64,000 nucleotides of DNA, taken from the NCBI RefSeq assembly GCF_900116435.1, contig NZ_FPAZ01000007.1, positions 62,001-126,000 of the forward strand, given 5' to 3'. The DNA comes from Pseudoalteromonas lipolytica (GTDB lineage: Bacteria > Pseudomonadota > Gammaproteobacteria > Enterobacterales > Alteromonadaceae). The position numbers and the translations under genes were made by a program. Positions within the stretch are counted from its first letter, which is position 1, and every line of letters starts with the position of its first letter. Shown here piece after piece: positions 18,774 through 27,610 of this stretch. A model generated the notes under the pieces. That model worked only from the letters and a program-made list of their open reading frames with translations, was not told the origin of the DNA and searched no databases.

Positions 18774-19964
18774 TTAGCTTTCAGAAGCATACACTAAGTG
18801 TTGAATTTGGGAGCATTGAAGCTCAAGTGGCATGTAAAGCGTTTGCATATTCTTACGACTCAATGCGGCATGAAGTGGTAAAGTGGCTAGCCCCTTAATG
18901 GTGATGTTGGCAACATCAGGGGTTTTAATTAACCTAACAACCTCTCTGTCACCATATTGAGAGATAGAAGGTATAAAAGGCCGTAATTGCTTAATTAGTT
19001 TCTCTAATAAAATATCACTGACATCACCACCAATGATGATTGTTTGCGTATTCAAAAGTGATTCAAGCGTATGAATAGCAATGCGCAGAGGCTCGGCGGC
19101 TTGGTCTACCCACCTATCTAAATGTTTACTTACAGCTGATTGGGTAATAACTTCTTCTTGCGTTAAATCATTTAAATTAAGCATCGCTTTTAAGGATGTT
19201 ATCGATGCAAAGTCGTTTAACCGTCCTAATTCGGCTGTGCTTTCATCTGTTTCTGGTGTTACAAAAATATCACCTAACGCGCCCGTTAGGCCATTTTGAC
19301 CAAGCAAAATTTGCCTATCATACACCACCGCTGATTCAACTCTTGAGCCTAAGTGTACAAAAATAAAGTTGTGAAGTTGCTGTGCTTCTCCAAATAACAT
19401 TTGAAAAGCAGCACACGCCGAAGCTGAGGTTTCAAGCGCCACGGGTAATTGCAACTTATTGGCTAAACGTTGCTGCCATTGCTTGTTAAATGTAAAACGA
19501 TTAATCGCCGTATCATCACTGACTTCGAGTGATAACCCAACGCCTAAAATTAATGACTTATCAATATTATCGATTTGCACTAGCGTGTCGACTAAATACG
19601 CCGCTTTATCTAACAGCGCATCAGGTTCAACCAAGGTATGCAGTCGGTTTATTTGCTCACCATTTAAGTAGAAAAGTCCCACTTCTAGTTCGTTATTCAA
19701 CACTCTTATCGCAATGCTATAGGCTGCTTTCTTATTTAACACGAGCATTTTAGACGGTTTTCCTGCACCTTCTGCTTTTTTAATCCCGACTTCTTCTACT
19801 AGTTTTGCCGCTAGCAGCTCTTCAACCATATTGGTGATTGTTTGCTTTGTAAGCTGAGTATTTCGCGCAATTTCCACACGCGAAACAGGGCCTTGAGTAA
19901 CAATTTGCGAGAGTACAAGACGCAAATTTATCGCTTTATTTTGCTTTGCGTTAGATCCTTTCAC
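18774..19964 (-). CDS. ROK-family transcription regulator of the adjacent sugar locus
   Basis: 396 aa, GTG start at 19964 preceded by an AGGTGG ribosome site. The N-terminal winged HTH (~20-60) reads 'SRVEIARNTQLTKQTITNMVEELLAAKLV'. The remainder is a ROK (NagC/Mlc/XylR-type) sugar-sensing domain: 'LILGVGLSLEV', 'LPVALETSASACAAFQMLFGEA', 'NFIFVHLGSRVESAVVYDRQILLGQNGLTGALGD' and 'TQTIIIGGDVSD'. The usual zinc motif CxCGxxGC after the 'G-LGD' turn is absent here, where 'TAELGRLNDF' stands instead. Divergent from the ABC transporter operon, it is the natural candidate for its repressor. Confidence 0.88.
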   Translation of the reverse strand: MKGSNAKQNKAINLRLVLSQIVTQGPVSRVEIARNTQLTKQTITNMVEELLAAKLVEEVGIKKAEGAGKPSKMLVLNKKAAYSIAIRVLNNELEVGLFYLNGEQINRLHTLVEPDALLDKAAYLVDTLVQIDNIDKSLILGVGLSLEVSDDTAINRFTFNKQWQQRLANKLQLPVALETSASACAAFQMLFGEAQQLHNFIFVHLGSRVESAVVYDRQILLGQNGLTGALGDIFVTPETDESTAELGRLNDFASITSLKAMLNLNDLTQEEVITQSAVSKHLDRWVDQAAEPLRIAIHTLESLLNTQTIIIGGDVSDILLEKLIKQLRPFIPSISQYGDREVVRLIKTPDVANITIKGLATLPLHAALSRKNMQTLYMPLELQCSQIQHLVYASES

Positions 19965-20049
19965 TGTAAGCCCACCTTTTTTACATCTTTCTTCGTTTAC
20001 AACGTCTTACGCAGTTTAAGCTATCGTAACAGGAAACCGAACAAAAATT

Positions 20050-20177
20050 AATTAGTAAAAACATTTGACATATTTATACTCATGCATAAATATGATTATA
20101 AATAAAACAACTTAGAAACGTTACTTTTACTTTAATTTCACATTACAAAACAAGCTTACCTATAAATTACAATTAGT
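20050..20177. promoter_or_regulatory. Control region of the sugar operon with two AATTAGT motifs
   Basis: AATTAGTAAA occurs at 20050-20059 and AATTAGT again at 20171-20177, between the ROK gene and the transporter operon. TTGACA at 20065-20070 is a good -35 element; the -10 is less clear (TATGAT at 20091-20096 is 20 bases away). The same motif recurs before the receptor gene at 24721 and 24746, which makes it a candidate operator of the ROK regulator. Confidence 0.45.
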
Positions 20178-20233
20178 TACAGTAGGCTATGATAATTAAG
20201 TCAAAGTACGTGCATTAAACAGGATTGTTTAAC

Positions 20234-21334
20234 ATGTCATCGACTAAAAAAAACAGCAAGCAAAGCATACTCAAATCAGCAAACCGCTACTTTTTACACG
20301 TATTATGCTCGTTATGCTTTTACAGCTTTGCTTTATCGGCACAAGATAGCCAAACAATAGACTGGTCAAAAGCAGCGAATGCCAGCGACATAGCGCTCTC
20401 TTCAGAACAAATAAAGACTATAAAAAATAAACACCTTACCGCAGCACTCGCTTGGCATGGCGCAAGCCCGTGGATCAATGCCGTTAGCCGCGGAGCAGAA
20501 GATGAGTTTAAAAAGCTTGGTATCAAAGTGATTGCACAAACCGATGCGCAATACGACCCTGCAAAACAAGTGGCTGATTTAGAGAATATTTCAACTCTAG
20601 AACCCGACCTCGTTTTATCTCTGAGCATTGATGGCATAAGCACTAAATTAAGCTATCAAAAAATACTTGCCGTCGGCGCCAGACTGGTTTTATTAAGTAA
20701 CCCGATTCCAGGATTTAAACATAACCAAGACTATGTCGGTATTGTGACTGATGACATGTTTGGTATGGGAGAAGCAGCCGCAGAATTAGTCGCGCAAGCA
20801 TCAAATAATGCGGGCAAAGTAGGGCTTATTTTCCATGACGCTAACTATTTTATTACCAATAATCGCGATCAGGCTTTTCGAAAGGCCTTAGCGCGCTACA
20901 GCAATATTAAAGTGATCAGCGAAAAAGGCTTCGTAAAAGAACATGAAACAAGCAATATCGCTGCAGCAATGCTCTTACAACACCCTGAAATAGATACTCT
21001 TTATGTATCATGGGATGCTGCAGCAGAAGGCGTTATTGAAACGCTACGCTCGATTGGCCGTAAAGATATAAAAGTTATTACCCATGATTTAGGGGTAAAT
21101 AACCTGCTTGATATGGCGATGAATGGCAATGTATACGGCACCATTTCAGACAGACCCTACGACATTGGTAAAACCATGGCTCGCATTGCAGCTGGGGCTG
21201 AAATAGGTATTCAAGCACCTGAATTTACACTGGTCCCTTTCGACTCAGTGACCCACGAAAATATTGCCCCTATTTGGCAAAAAGCATTTAAAGCACCGCT
21301 GCCTAAATTACTTGATTTAGCATTAAAACAATAA
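20234..21334 (+). CDS. Periplasmic sugar-binding protein of ABC transporter
   Basis: 366 aa from the ATG at 20234 (AGGA ribosome site nine bases upstream). Signal peptide ends around 'YSFALSAQDS'. Periplasmic-binding type-1 fold of the ribose/galactose class: 'AALAWHGASPWINAVSRGAEDEFKKLG', 'QVADLENISTLEPDLVLSLSIDG', 'VLLSNPIPG', 'GKVGLIFHDANYF' and 'IDTLYVSWDAAAEGVIETLRS'. It captures the substrate for the permease and ATPase encoded next. First gene of an operon with 8-base spacing to the permease gene. Confidence 0.88.
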   Translation: MSSTKKNSKQSILKSANRYFLHVLCSLCFYSFALSAQDSQTIDWSKAANASDIALSSEQIKTIKNKHLTAALAWHGASPWINAVSRGAEDEFKKLGIKVIAQTDAQYDPAKQVADLENISTLEPDLVLSLSIDGISTKLSYQKILAVGARLVLLSNPIPGFKHNQDYVGIVTDDMFGMGEAAAELVAQASNNAGKVGLIFHDANYFITNNRDQAFRKALARYSNIKVISEKGFVKEHETSNIAAAMLLQHPEIDTLYVSWDAAAEGVIETLRSIGRKDIKVITHDLGVNNLLDMAMNGNVYGTISDRPYDIGKTMARIAAGAEIGIQAPEFTLVPFDSVTHENIAPIWQKAFKAPLPKLLDLALKQ

Positions 21335-21342
21335 GGAACGAC

Positions 21343-22311
21343 ATGAGCATAAATCAACTAACACTAAACCAAATAAAGGGTCTCGCGTTGAAGCGAGAGT
21401 TCTTTATTTACTATATTTTTCTGACCGTGATGCTGCTATTTACCATTACGCTCCATGACAGTGGCTTCTTTAGCCTCACCAATTTCATGAATATCGTAAG
21501 ACAAACAGCGCCCGTCACTATTATGGCTATTGGACTTACGTTTGCATTAGCCGTTGGGCATATTGACTTGTCAATTGGTGCCGTTGTTGCACTTTCGGCG
21601 TTAGTCGGCGCGATTTTGCTACAGCATGTAGGCATTCCTCTTGCTGTTGTTGGCGCCTTGAGCGTGGGACTCATTGTGGGCCTTATTAACGGCTTACTAA
21701 TCGAGCGCTTGCAAGTGTCTTCATTGCTTATCACCTTAGGTACAATGGGCGTAATTACAGGCGTTGCACGACAAATTACTAATTTAGAATCTGTGCCAAT
21801 TATCGACCAAACTTTCACTGCTTTATTTGGAGCGGGCGAGCTTTTTGGTGTGCCTTCCTTACTTATTTGGACTGTTGTGGTAGCAGCAATTGCCTACATT
21901 GTTCTAACAAAGCTTTCTTTTGGCCGTCATTTACTCGCCGTGGGAGGCAGTCCAAAAGCAGCCCTCGCCATGGGCATTAAAGTGACACGCATTAGACTTT
22001 ATGCATTGGTTATTTCTTCTTTAGCAGCGGCGCTTGCAGGCTTGTTGTATGCCGGTCGTTTACATGGTGCACGCTACACACTCGGCGAAGCAGACTTATT
22101 AACTGTGATTGCGGCTGTTGCCATTGGTGGAACCAGTCTTTTTGGTGGTCGCGCTTGCATTATTGGCGCAATTTTAGGCTCGTGGTTAATGGGTATGATC
22201 AATAACGGGTTAATCCTTTCTGGTTTTTCCACCAATGAACAAATGATTGCGCGCGGTGTAATTTTAGTGATTGCCGTTGCTATTGGCGTCAAGGAGTTAA
22301 AAAATGGTTAG
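21343..22311 (+). CDS. Sugar ABC transporter permease (RbsC/BPD_transp_2 type)
   Basis: 322 aa with about ten hydrophobic helices. 'TIMAIGLTFALAVGHIDLSIGAVVALSA' and 'GINGLLIERLQVSSLLITLGTMGVITGV'-like stretches (here 'GLINGLLIERLQVSSLLITLG') are hallmarks of the ribose/xylose permease family, as is 'RHLLAVGGSPKAALAMGIKV' and the final 'GLILSGFSTNEQMIARGVILVIAVAI'. Single permease gene, so the transporter would use a homodimer in the inner membrane. Preceded by AAGGAA; overlaps the ATPase gene by 8 bases, implying translational coupling. Confidence 0.92.
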   Translation: MSINQLTLNQIKGLALKREFFIYYIFLTVMLLFTITLHDSGFFSLTNFMNIVRQTAPVTIMAIGLTFALAVGHIDLSIGAVVALSALVGAILLQHVGIPLAVVGALSVGLIVGLINGLLIERLQVSSLLITLGTMGVITGVARQITNLESVPIIDQTFTALFGAGELFGVPSLLIWTVVVAAIAYIVLTKLSFGRHLLAVGGSPKAALAMGIKVTRIRLYALVISSLAAALAGLLYAGRLHGARYTLGEADLLTVIAAVAIGGTSLFGGRACIIGAILGSWLMGMINNGLILSGFSTNEQMIARGVILVIAVAIGVKELKNG

Positions 22312-23077
22312 AACAGCACTCGACCAAGTGGCCTTAGAAGTCCGAAATATACAAAAAAGTTTTGGCGGTGTTCACGCACTTCAAGGGGTTAACTTTACCA
22401 TTAACAAAGGCGAAGTTGTTGGCTTACTCGGCGACAATGGCGCTGGGAAATCAACCTTAGTTCGCTGTGTTTCAGGCATTCATAGCCCAGACGAAGGCGA
22501 AATAATCGTGAATGGTCAAGTGGTCAATATTGACTCCCCTTTAGATGCACGCAATGTTGGGATCGAAACAGTTTTTCAAGACCTCGCCATGGTGCCAGAG
22601 TTCAACATTACAGAAAATTTATTTCTGAACCGTGAAATAAAACACAAAAACCCTATTCTTCGTCGACTAGGCTGGCTTGATAAAAAAGCCATGGAGAAAA
22701 AAGCCAAAAAAGCATTAAACCGACTTAACAGCCGTATTCCTAGTTTTGAAGAACAGATTTACCGTTTATCGGGCGGACAGCGCCAAGCTGTGGCCATTGC
22801 CCGCGCTGTAAACTGGGGAGCTGATATCGTTATTATGGACGAACCAACAGCCGCTTTAGGTGTTGAGCAAAGCGCCCAAGTCAATGAGCTAATCAACCTT
22901 ATCAGCTCTCAAGGCGTTGCCGTATTATTGATCAGCCATAATATGCAGCATGTCGTAGAAACATGCGACAGAGCGGTTGTACTTTACCAAGGTAGATCGG
23001 TTGCCGATGTTGCTGTATCCGAGGTAAGCAAAGAAGACTTAGTTAGCCTCATCACAGGCGCTAAAACAGCAGCATAA
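22304..23077 (+). CDS. Sugar ABC transporter ATP-binding protein
   Basis: 257 aa, one ABC domain. Walker A 'GDNGAGKST', signature 'LSGGQRQAVAIARA', Walker B 'IVIMDEPTAALG' and the H-loop 'LLISHNM'. Unlike RbsA/XylG (about 500 aa, two tandem domains) it has a single domain, the arrangement found in FrcA-like fructose/inositol-type systems, so it works as a homodimer. The family resemblance to carbohydrate class 2 (CUT2) ATPases is clear; the sugar is not. Confidence 0.92.
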   Translation: MVRTALDQVALEVRNIQKSFGGVHALQGVNFTINKGEVVGLLGDNGAGKSTLVRCVSGIHSPDEGEIIVNGQVVNIDSPLDARNVGIETVFQDLAMVPEFNITENLFLNREIKHKNPILRRLGWLDKKAMEKKAKKALNRLNSRIPSFEEQIYRLSGGQRQAVAIARAVNWGADIVIMDEPTAALGVEQSAQVNELINLISSQGVAVLLISHNMQHVVETCDRAVVLYQGRSVADVAVSEVSKEDLVSLITGAKTAA

Positions 23078-23089
23078 GGAAGTATAATC

Positions 23090-24688
23090 ATGAGCATAGA
23101 AAAAAAAGTAGCCCAATTAATCGACACCTTGCCCTTAGCCGAAAAAGTGGGTCAACTGTTCTTACTCGCTTTTGCAGGTAATGATTACGAATACGCAAAA
23201 GCATTAGTCAAATACTACCATGTGGGTGGTTTTTATATCACAGATGACAACGCTGCCAATCCTAAAGAGGCAACGAATTTGGCGACTATGCTACAACAGG
23301 AAGCCGCTTTAAGAGCATGTGATGTCCCTTTATTACTCGCAGTAGATCAAGAAGGCGCTTGGGGAATACTCACACACCATACCGATTTAGGTCCCGGTAA
23401 TCTGGCGCTGGGCCAAGCAAATGATCGCGCACTTACCGCAGACATGTACCAAGTTTATGGTGAGCAAATGCAGCAAATTGGTTACAACACCCTGCTTTCG
23501 CCTTGTGCTGATGTCAACGCAAACCCTAATAACCCGATTATTGGCTTACGTGCTTTTGGTGAAGAAACGGTTGGAGTTGCCCATCATGTCAGCGCTGCAG
23601 TCGAGGGAGCAAATAAGTCGGGAAACCTGTGTTGTGCAAAACATTTTCCTGGTCATGGTGATACACAGAGTGATTCACATCAAACCCTCCCCATTGTAGA
23701 TAAATCTTTTACCGCACTCATGCAACAAGATTTAGTTCCGTTTAAAGCCGCTATTGAGCAAGGCGCAGGGCTTATTATGACAAGCCACATTTGCTATCCG
23801 CAAATAGACCCTAAAAACCCCGCAACTCTATCGAAGATCATATTGCAGGACATTTTACAAAAACAATTGGGTTTTAAAGGGCTAATTATTACCGACAGCA
23901 TGAATATGTGGTCAATGAGGCATAATTATGAGCCTGCCGAAGCCGCTATTAAAGCGCTTGAAGCAGGTGCTCATATTGTCATGTTAAGTGAGGAGCATTA
24001 CGAAAACAGCACAACCCCCTACAAAGAAATTCAAGCGGCGACTATTCTAGGGGTTATCGACGCTGTAAAAAATAACGTTCTGGATGAAAAAGTCATTAAT
24101 GACCGGCTTCAACAGGTACTCGTGTTCAAATATAGGCACTTTGCAGATTCGCCGACACCAACGAACAGTCTGCTTAATAAAGCCTCTGACATTGCAAAAC
24201 TTGCAGCAGAGAAAGCCATAAAAGTATTAAGAAATGAACAAGGACTTTGGCCACTCAACACTCGCCCATTTACCTTAGCATTTGCTGCAAACCCGCAAGG
24301 TTACGAAAAAATAACTAACGACAGAGGCATAGGCCCCAATGATCCTTTATCGGCTCAACATGTCATTGTAAGTACGCTGCAACAACGCAGTACGCCCCAC
24401 ACACTGCTTAGCTATCAGCAACTGTTAGCGGCTCTGAACAGCGACGACTTCGAACTCAACACCCCCCTTGTGCTAGTAACCGAAGATTACCCTTTGCCCG
24501 GCGAGTCATTTGATGTTTCTGAGCAACAAAAAATACTCAAAAAGGCAATCGATAAATGGCCCGATCAGCTTATCGTTATTGCCATGCGCTCTGACTACGA
24601 ACTCGAAAACCACCCGCAGTTAAAAACGTATATTTGCGCCTACTCAAGCAGAGCGATTAGTGCAGAAGTTATAGCAAAGCTGTTATAG
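23090..24688 (+). CDS. Glycoside hydrolase family 3, NagZ-like beta-N-acetylhexosaminidase
   Basis: 532 aa without a signal peptide, so cytoplasmic. The GH3 barrel (~1-350) has 'EKVGQLFLLAFAG', 'LLAVDQEGAWG', 'AFGEETVGVAHHVSA', the NagZ-type acid/base loop 'KHFPGHGDTQSDSH' (His197) and the nucleophile Asp269 in 'LIITDSMNM'. The KHFPGHG...DSH signature marks the beta-N-acetylglucosaminidase branch, in which a His/Asp pair replaces the usual acid. A ~180 aa C-terminal domain, absent in short NagZ, follows. Being the last gene of the transporter operon (12 bases after the ATPase gene), it probably cleaves the imported beta-N-acetylhexosaminide; candidates are chitin- or peptidoglycan-derived disaccharides (inference). 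Confidence 0.88.
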   Translation: MSIEKKVAQLIDTLPLAEKVGQLFLLAFAGNDYEYAKALVKYYHVGGFYITDDNAANPKEATNLATMLQQEAALRACDVPLLLAVDQEGAWGILTHHTDLGPGNLALGQANDRALTADMYQVYGEQMQQIGYNTLLSPCADVNANPNNPIIGLRAFGEETVGVAHHVSAAVEGANKSGNLCCAKHFPGHGDTQSDSHQTLPIVDKSFTALMQQDLVPFKAAIEQGAGLIMTSHICYPQIDPKNPATLSKIILQDILQKQLGFKGLIITDSMNMWSMRHNYEPAEAAIKALEAGAHIVMLSEEHYENSTTPYKEIQAATILGVIDAVKNNVLDEKVINDRLQQVLVFKYRHFADSPTPTNSLLNKASDIAKLAAEKAIKVLRNEQGLWPLNTRPFTLAFAANPQGYEKITNDRGIGPNDPLSAQHVIVSTLQQRSTPHTLLSYQQLLAALNSDDFELNTPLVLVTEDYPLPGESFDVSEQQKILKKAIDKWPDQLIVIAMRSDYELENHPQLKTYICAYSSRAISAEVIAKLL

Positions 24689-24715
24689 AGCGTTCATAAA
24701 ACAACCAAATTAAAC

Positions 24716-24760
24716 TTGACAATTAGTCAAAATGATTTAATAAATAATTAGTAAATCAAT
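24716..24760 (+). promoter_or_regulatory. Control region of the glycan receptor gene with two AATTAGT motifs
   Basis: TTGACA (24716-24721) is a consensus -35 element, with TAATAA (24738-24743) as a possible -10 at 16 bases. AATTAGT occurs at 24721-24727 and 24746-24752, flanking the putative -10 and 25 bases apart; the second continues as AATTAGTAAA, identical to the copy at 20050. Placement over the promoter suits a repressor site. Confidence 0.5.
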
Positions 24761-24797
24761 TTTATTAATTATAACGATAACAAAAAAGGATAACCTA

Positions 24798-27374
24798 ATG
24801 AAAACAACCGCTGCTTTAAAAACCCATTATTTAACGCTATGCATAATGACAGCGCTATCAAGCGTATCGCTGTCAACTTATGCTCAGCAAAGTGAATCAC
24901 AGGCACAAGAAAACAAGGAAATGGAGACCATTGAAGTGCGTGGTATTCGTCGCAGCCTGACCGAAGCATTAAACACTAAGCGCTTTGCAGATTCTGTTGT
25001 TGATTCTATTTCAGCTGAAGATATTGGCAAATTCCCAGACAAAAATATCGGTGATGCCATGCAACGTATTCCTGGTGTGACTGTCGTACGTACATTTGGC
25101 GAAGTAGCGGGTGTAACCGTACGTGGCACAGCACCAGAACAAAGCATGGTATTACTGAATGGCCAAAATGTTGCCAGTGTCGGTTGGTTTGATTTAGGTG
25201 GAATGAATCGAAGTTTTAATTTTGAAATGCTGGCAGCAGAACAAATTTCTGGAATGGATTTATACAAATCAGCCGAGGCCGATATCAACGAAGGCGCAAT
25301 GGGAGGCACAGTTAACCTCAGAACAAGAAAACCACTTAACTTAGAAAGTGGCACCGTTTACGCTTCTGTTGAAAACAGCTATCACGCCAATGCTAAAACA
25401 TGGTCACCCGCTTACTCAGGCCTTGTAAGTTGGAAAAACGACGATGAAAACTTTGGTGTTTTAGTTGCCTACTCTAATGAAGAGTCAAAAGTATACCGCG
25501 AAACGCTATCAAACTTTGGTCCCGCTGGTAACACCACATTTGTCGATACAAATGGTGTAGAGCGCCAATCATATGGTGCAATGTCATCCATTTTATTTGA
25601 TGAAGACAGAGAGCGAAGCAGCTCACAAATCACGCTACAATACGCACCTAGCGACGCCTTAAGCATGGATTTAAACTACAACTTATTTGAACTTGAAAAT
25701 AGCCATGTAAACTCAGCACAATTTGCGATTGTCGGCTTTGGGCAAATGCAAGGTGACTCTGTTGTTGTCAATGATCAAGGTATTGTCACAGCTGCAACAT
25801 CACTTGCGTCGGGTCCTGGGCTTGCTCCCCTTTTCAATAATACCGTATTACGAACACCCAAAATGCAAACCGATGCACTGAATTTTTCGGTTAATTACAA
25901 TGCAGACACATGGTCAGCAGACTTTGTAGTTGGTCGCTCTAATGCCGAAGGCCGTACTTTACAGTCAAGTACGTGGTGGGGTGATATTACCGACACTGCA
26001 AACTCAAGCTTTAGTTTTGACGTTGCAGGACCTTTGGAGTTAATTCCAACAAACCCTGATTATATGAGCGATCACAGTAACTTTGCGCTATTTCAAGAGT
26101 TCACATTTATTAACTACAAACGCGATAATACAATTGATTACGCCCAAGCTGATTTTACTTTCCAGCTCGAGTCAGGCTTGTTTACATCGATACAAGCAGG
26201 CTTGAAAGTGCAAGAGCAAGTTTTTTCATCACAAGGTGATTTCCAAGATTTAGATGTCGCGGCAGCTCAAGCAGATAACTTAACCCTCGCCGATTTCAAT
26301 GGTGGCTTTGTATCAGGCTTACACAGTGCTGAAGGTCGTGCAGGCAGTTTGTCAGCATTCCCTGTTGCAAGCACCGCAATATGGGATTACGCACACAAAA
26401 ATAAGCCTTCTGAAATCACCGTAAAAGATGCTTTTTCGATTGAAGAAGATATCACTGCTGCCTACGTGAAAAGTAATTTTTCGGGTGAAGGCTTTAGAGG
26501 TAACATCGGCTTACGCTATGTCGACACTGATATTCTCTCAACCGGCAGCATTAATGGCGAGCCAGATAAAATCAACAAAAGTTACAGTAACTACTTACCA
26601 AGCTTTAACTTAGCTGTTGATTTATCTGAAGAGATGATTTTTCGTTTCGCCGCAGGTTCTGCAATTTCACGCCCTGATTATGACGATATGAAAGTGGCAG
26701 ATATCATCTCAGAAAGCTTTCAAACAGCCAATGTCGGCAGCCCCGAGCTTGACCCCTATAAGTCAGACCAATATGACATGGGTATAGAGTGGTATTTCAG
26801 CCCATCATCTATTATCGGTGCTACATTCTTTATTAAGAACATTAGCGACTACATTGAGCAAACCACCGTTAAAGAAAACTACCCTGGTTGCGGTCCTGAA
26901 TGTCTTGTAACACGTTCAAGAAACGTCGGTACAGCCGATGTACGAGGCCTTGAATTACAATACCAACAAGACTTTGATAATGGCTTTGGTATTCAAGCAA
27001 ACTACACCTATACAGACAGCAGCCGCACAAATTCAGCGGGCGAAGAAGTTCCTATTGAAGAAGTATCACAAAACTCATTTAACCTATCTGGTTACTATGA
27101 AAATGAAATTTTCAGTGCACGACTAGCCTATAACTACCGCGATGACTGGGTTCGCCAGTATAACGGAAGTAGTTTAGACAGCATGAACGACCCGTATGAT
27201 CAATTAGATGCATCGATTGTTTGGCATGCGACTGATTATCTAGATATCACCCTTGAGGCAGCTAACTTATTGAACGAAGCCCTCGTCTTACGCCAACCAA
27301 AAGCAGGCAACATTGTGCACAGCGTAGATGAATTTGGCACCCGTTACTTTGTTGGTGCAAGTATACGATTCTAG
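24798..27374 (+). CDS. TonB-dependent receptor of the glycan (Xanthomonas/Caulobacter-type) class
   Basis: 858 aa. Signal peptide to about residue 29 ('LSTYA-QQ'). TonB-box region 'METIEVRGIRRSLTEALNTKR', then 'SVVDSISAEDIGKFPDKNIGDAMQRIPGV', the signature of the TonB-Xanth-Caul class whose studied members import oligosaccharides. The plug contains 'VRGTAPEQSMVLLNGQNVAS' and 'SAEADINEGAMGGTVNLRTRKPL'. The barrel ends '...TRYFVGASIRF' with terminal Phe. Own promoter region of ~110 bases after the GH3 gene. It would bring the oligosaccharide across the outer membrane for the ABC transporter upstream. Confidence 0.9.
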   Translation: MKTTAALKTHYLTLCIMTALSSVSLSTYAQQSESQAQENKEMETIEVRGIRRSLTEALNTKRFADSVVDSISAEDIGKFPDKNIGDAMQRIPGVTVVRTFGEVAGVTVRGTAPEQSMVLLNGQNVASVGWFDLGGMNRSFNFEMLAAEQISGMDLYKSAEADINEGAMGGTVNLRTRKPLNLESGTVYASVENSYHANAKTWSPAYSGLVSWKNDDENFGVLVAYSNEESKVYRETLSNFGPAGNTTFVDTNGVERQSYGAMSSILFDEDRERSSSQITLQYAPSDALSMDLNYNLFELENSHVNSAQFAIVGFGQMQGDSVVVNDQGIVTAATSLASGPGLAPLFNNTVLRTPKMQTDALNFSVNYNADTWSADFVVGRSNAEGRTLQSSTWWGDITDTANSSFSFDVAGPLELIPTNPDYMSDHSNFALFQEFTFINYKRDNTIDYAQADFTFQLESGLFTSIQAGLKVQEQVFSSQGDFQDLDVAAAQADNLTLADFNGGFVSGLHSAEGRAGSLSAFPVASTAIWDYAHKNKPSEITVKDAFSIEEDITAAYVKSNFSGEGFRGNIGLRYVDTDILSTGSINGEPDKINKSYSNYLPSFNLAVDLSEEMIFRFAAGSAISRPDYDDMKVADIISESFQTANVGSPELDPYKSDQYDMGIEWYFSPSSIIGATFFIKNISDYIEQTTVKENYPGCGPECLVTRSRNVGTADVRGLELQYQQDFDNGFGIQANYTYTDSSRTNSAGEEVPIEEVSQNSFNLSGYYENEIFSARLAYNYRDDWVRQYNGSSLDSMNDPYDQLDASIVWHATDYLDITLEAANLLNEALVLRQPKAGNIVHSVDEFGTRYFVGASIRF

Positions 27375-27380
27375 ACACCT

Positions 27381-27425
27381 AATTATGCATATTTTTGCAT
27401 AATTGTAAGCAGCCATCGGCTGCTT
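27381..27425 (+). terminator. Two tandem hairpins after the receptor gene
   Basis: First hairpin AATTATGCA / TGCATAATT (27381-27404, 6-base loop), directly followed by AAGCAGCC / GGCTGCTT (27407-27425, 3-base loop). The second has no long T run, but together they plausibly end the receptor transcript. Confidence 0.6.
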
Positions 27426-27497
27426 GCACAACAGGTAAGGCTTACGTTTTTCCTTATCTAGCTCTTTTAGCTAACACAGAGCTCCATGCTCTACCAT

Positions 27498-27608
27498 AAG
27501 GCAAGTTGCCCAGCTTGCCTTACTTTCACACCTGCTTATAAAAAAATTGGGAATAAATATCTCGTCTGTTCGTTACCTCTATGTCAATTCGTAAAAAAGA
27601 GGACGAGA
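27498..27608 (+). promoter_or_regulatory. Structured leader before the Ser/Thr-rich protein gene
   Basis: AAGGCAAG / CTTGCCTT at 27498-27521 is a perfect 8-base hairpin. Closer to the start, CCTCT (27576-27580) can pair with the ribosome site AGAGG (27598-27602), and TCTCGTC (27560-27566) with GACGAGA (27602-27608), so the start may be masked in the mRNA. Pairing is seen in sequence; regulation is inferred. Confidence 0.35.
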
Positions 27609-27610
27609 CA

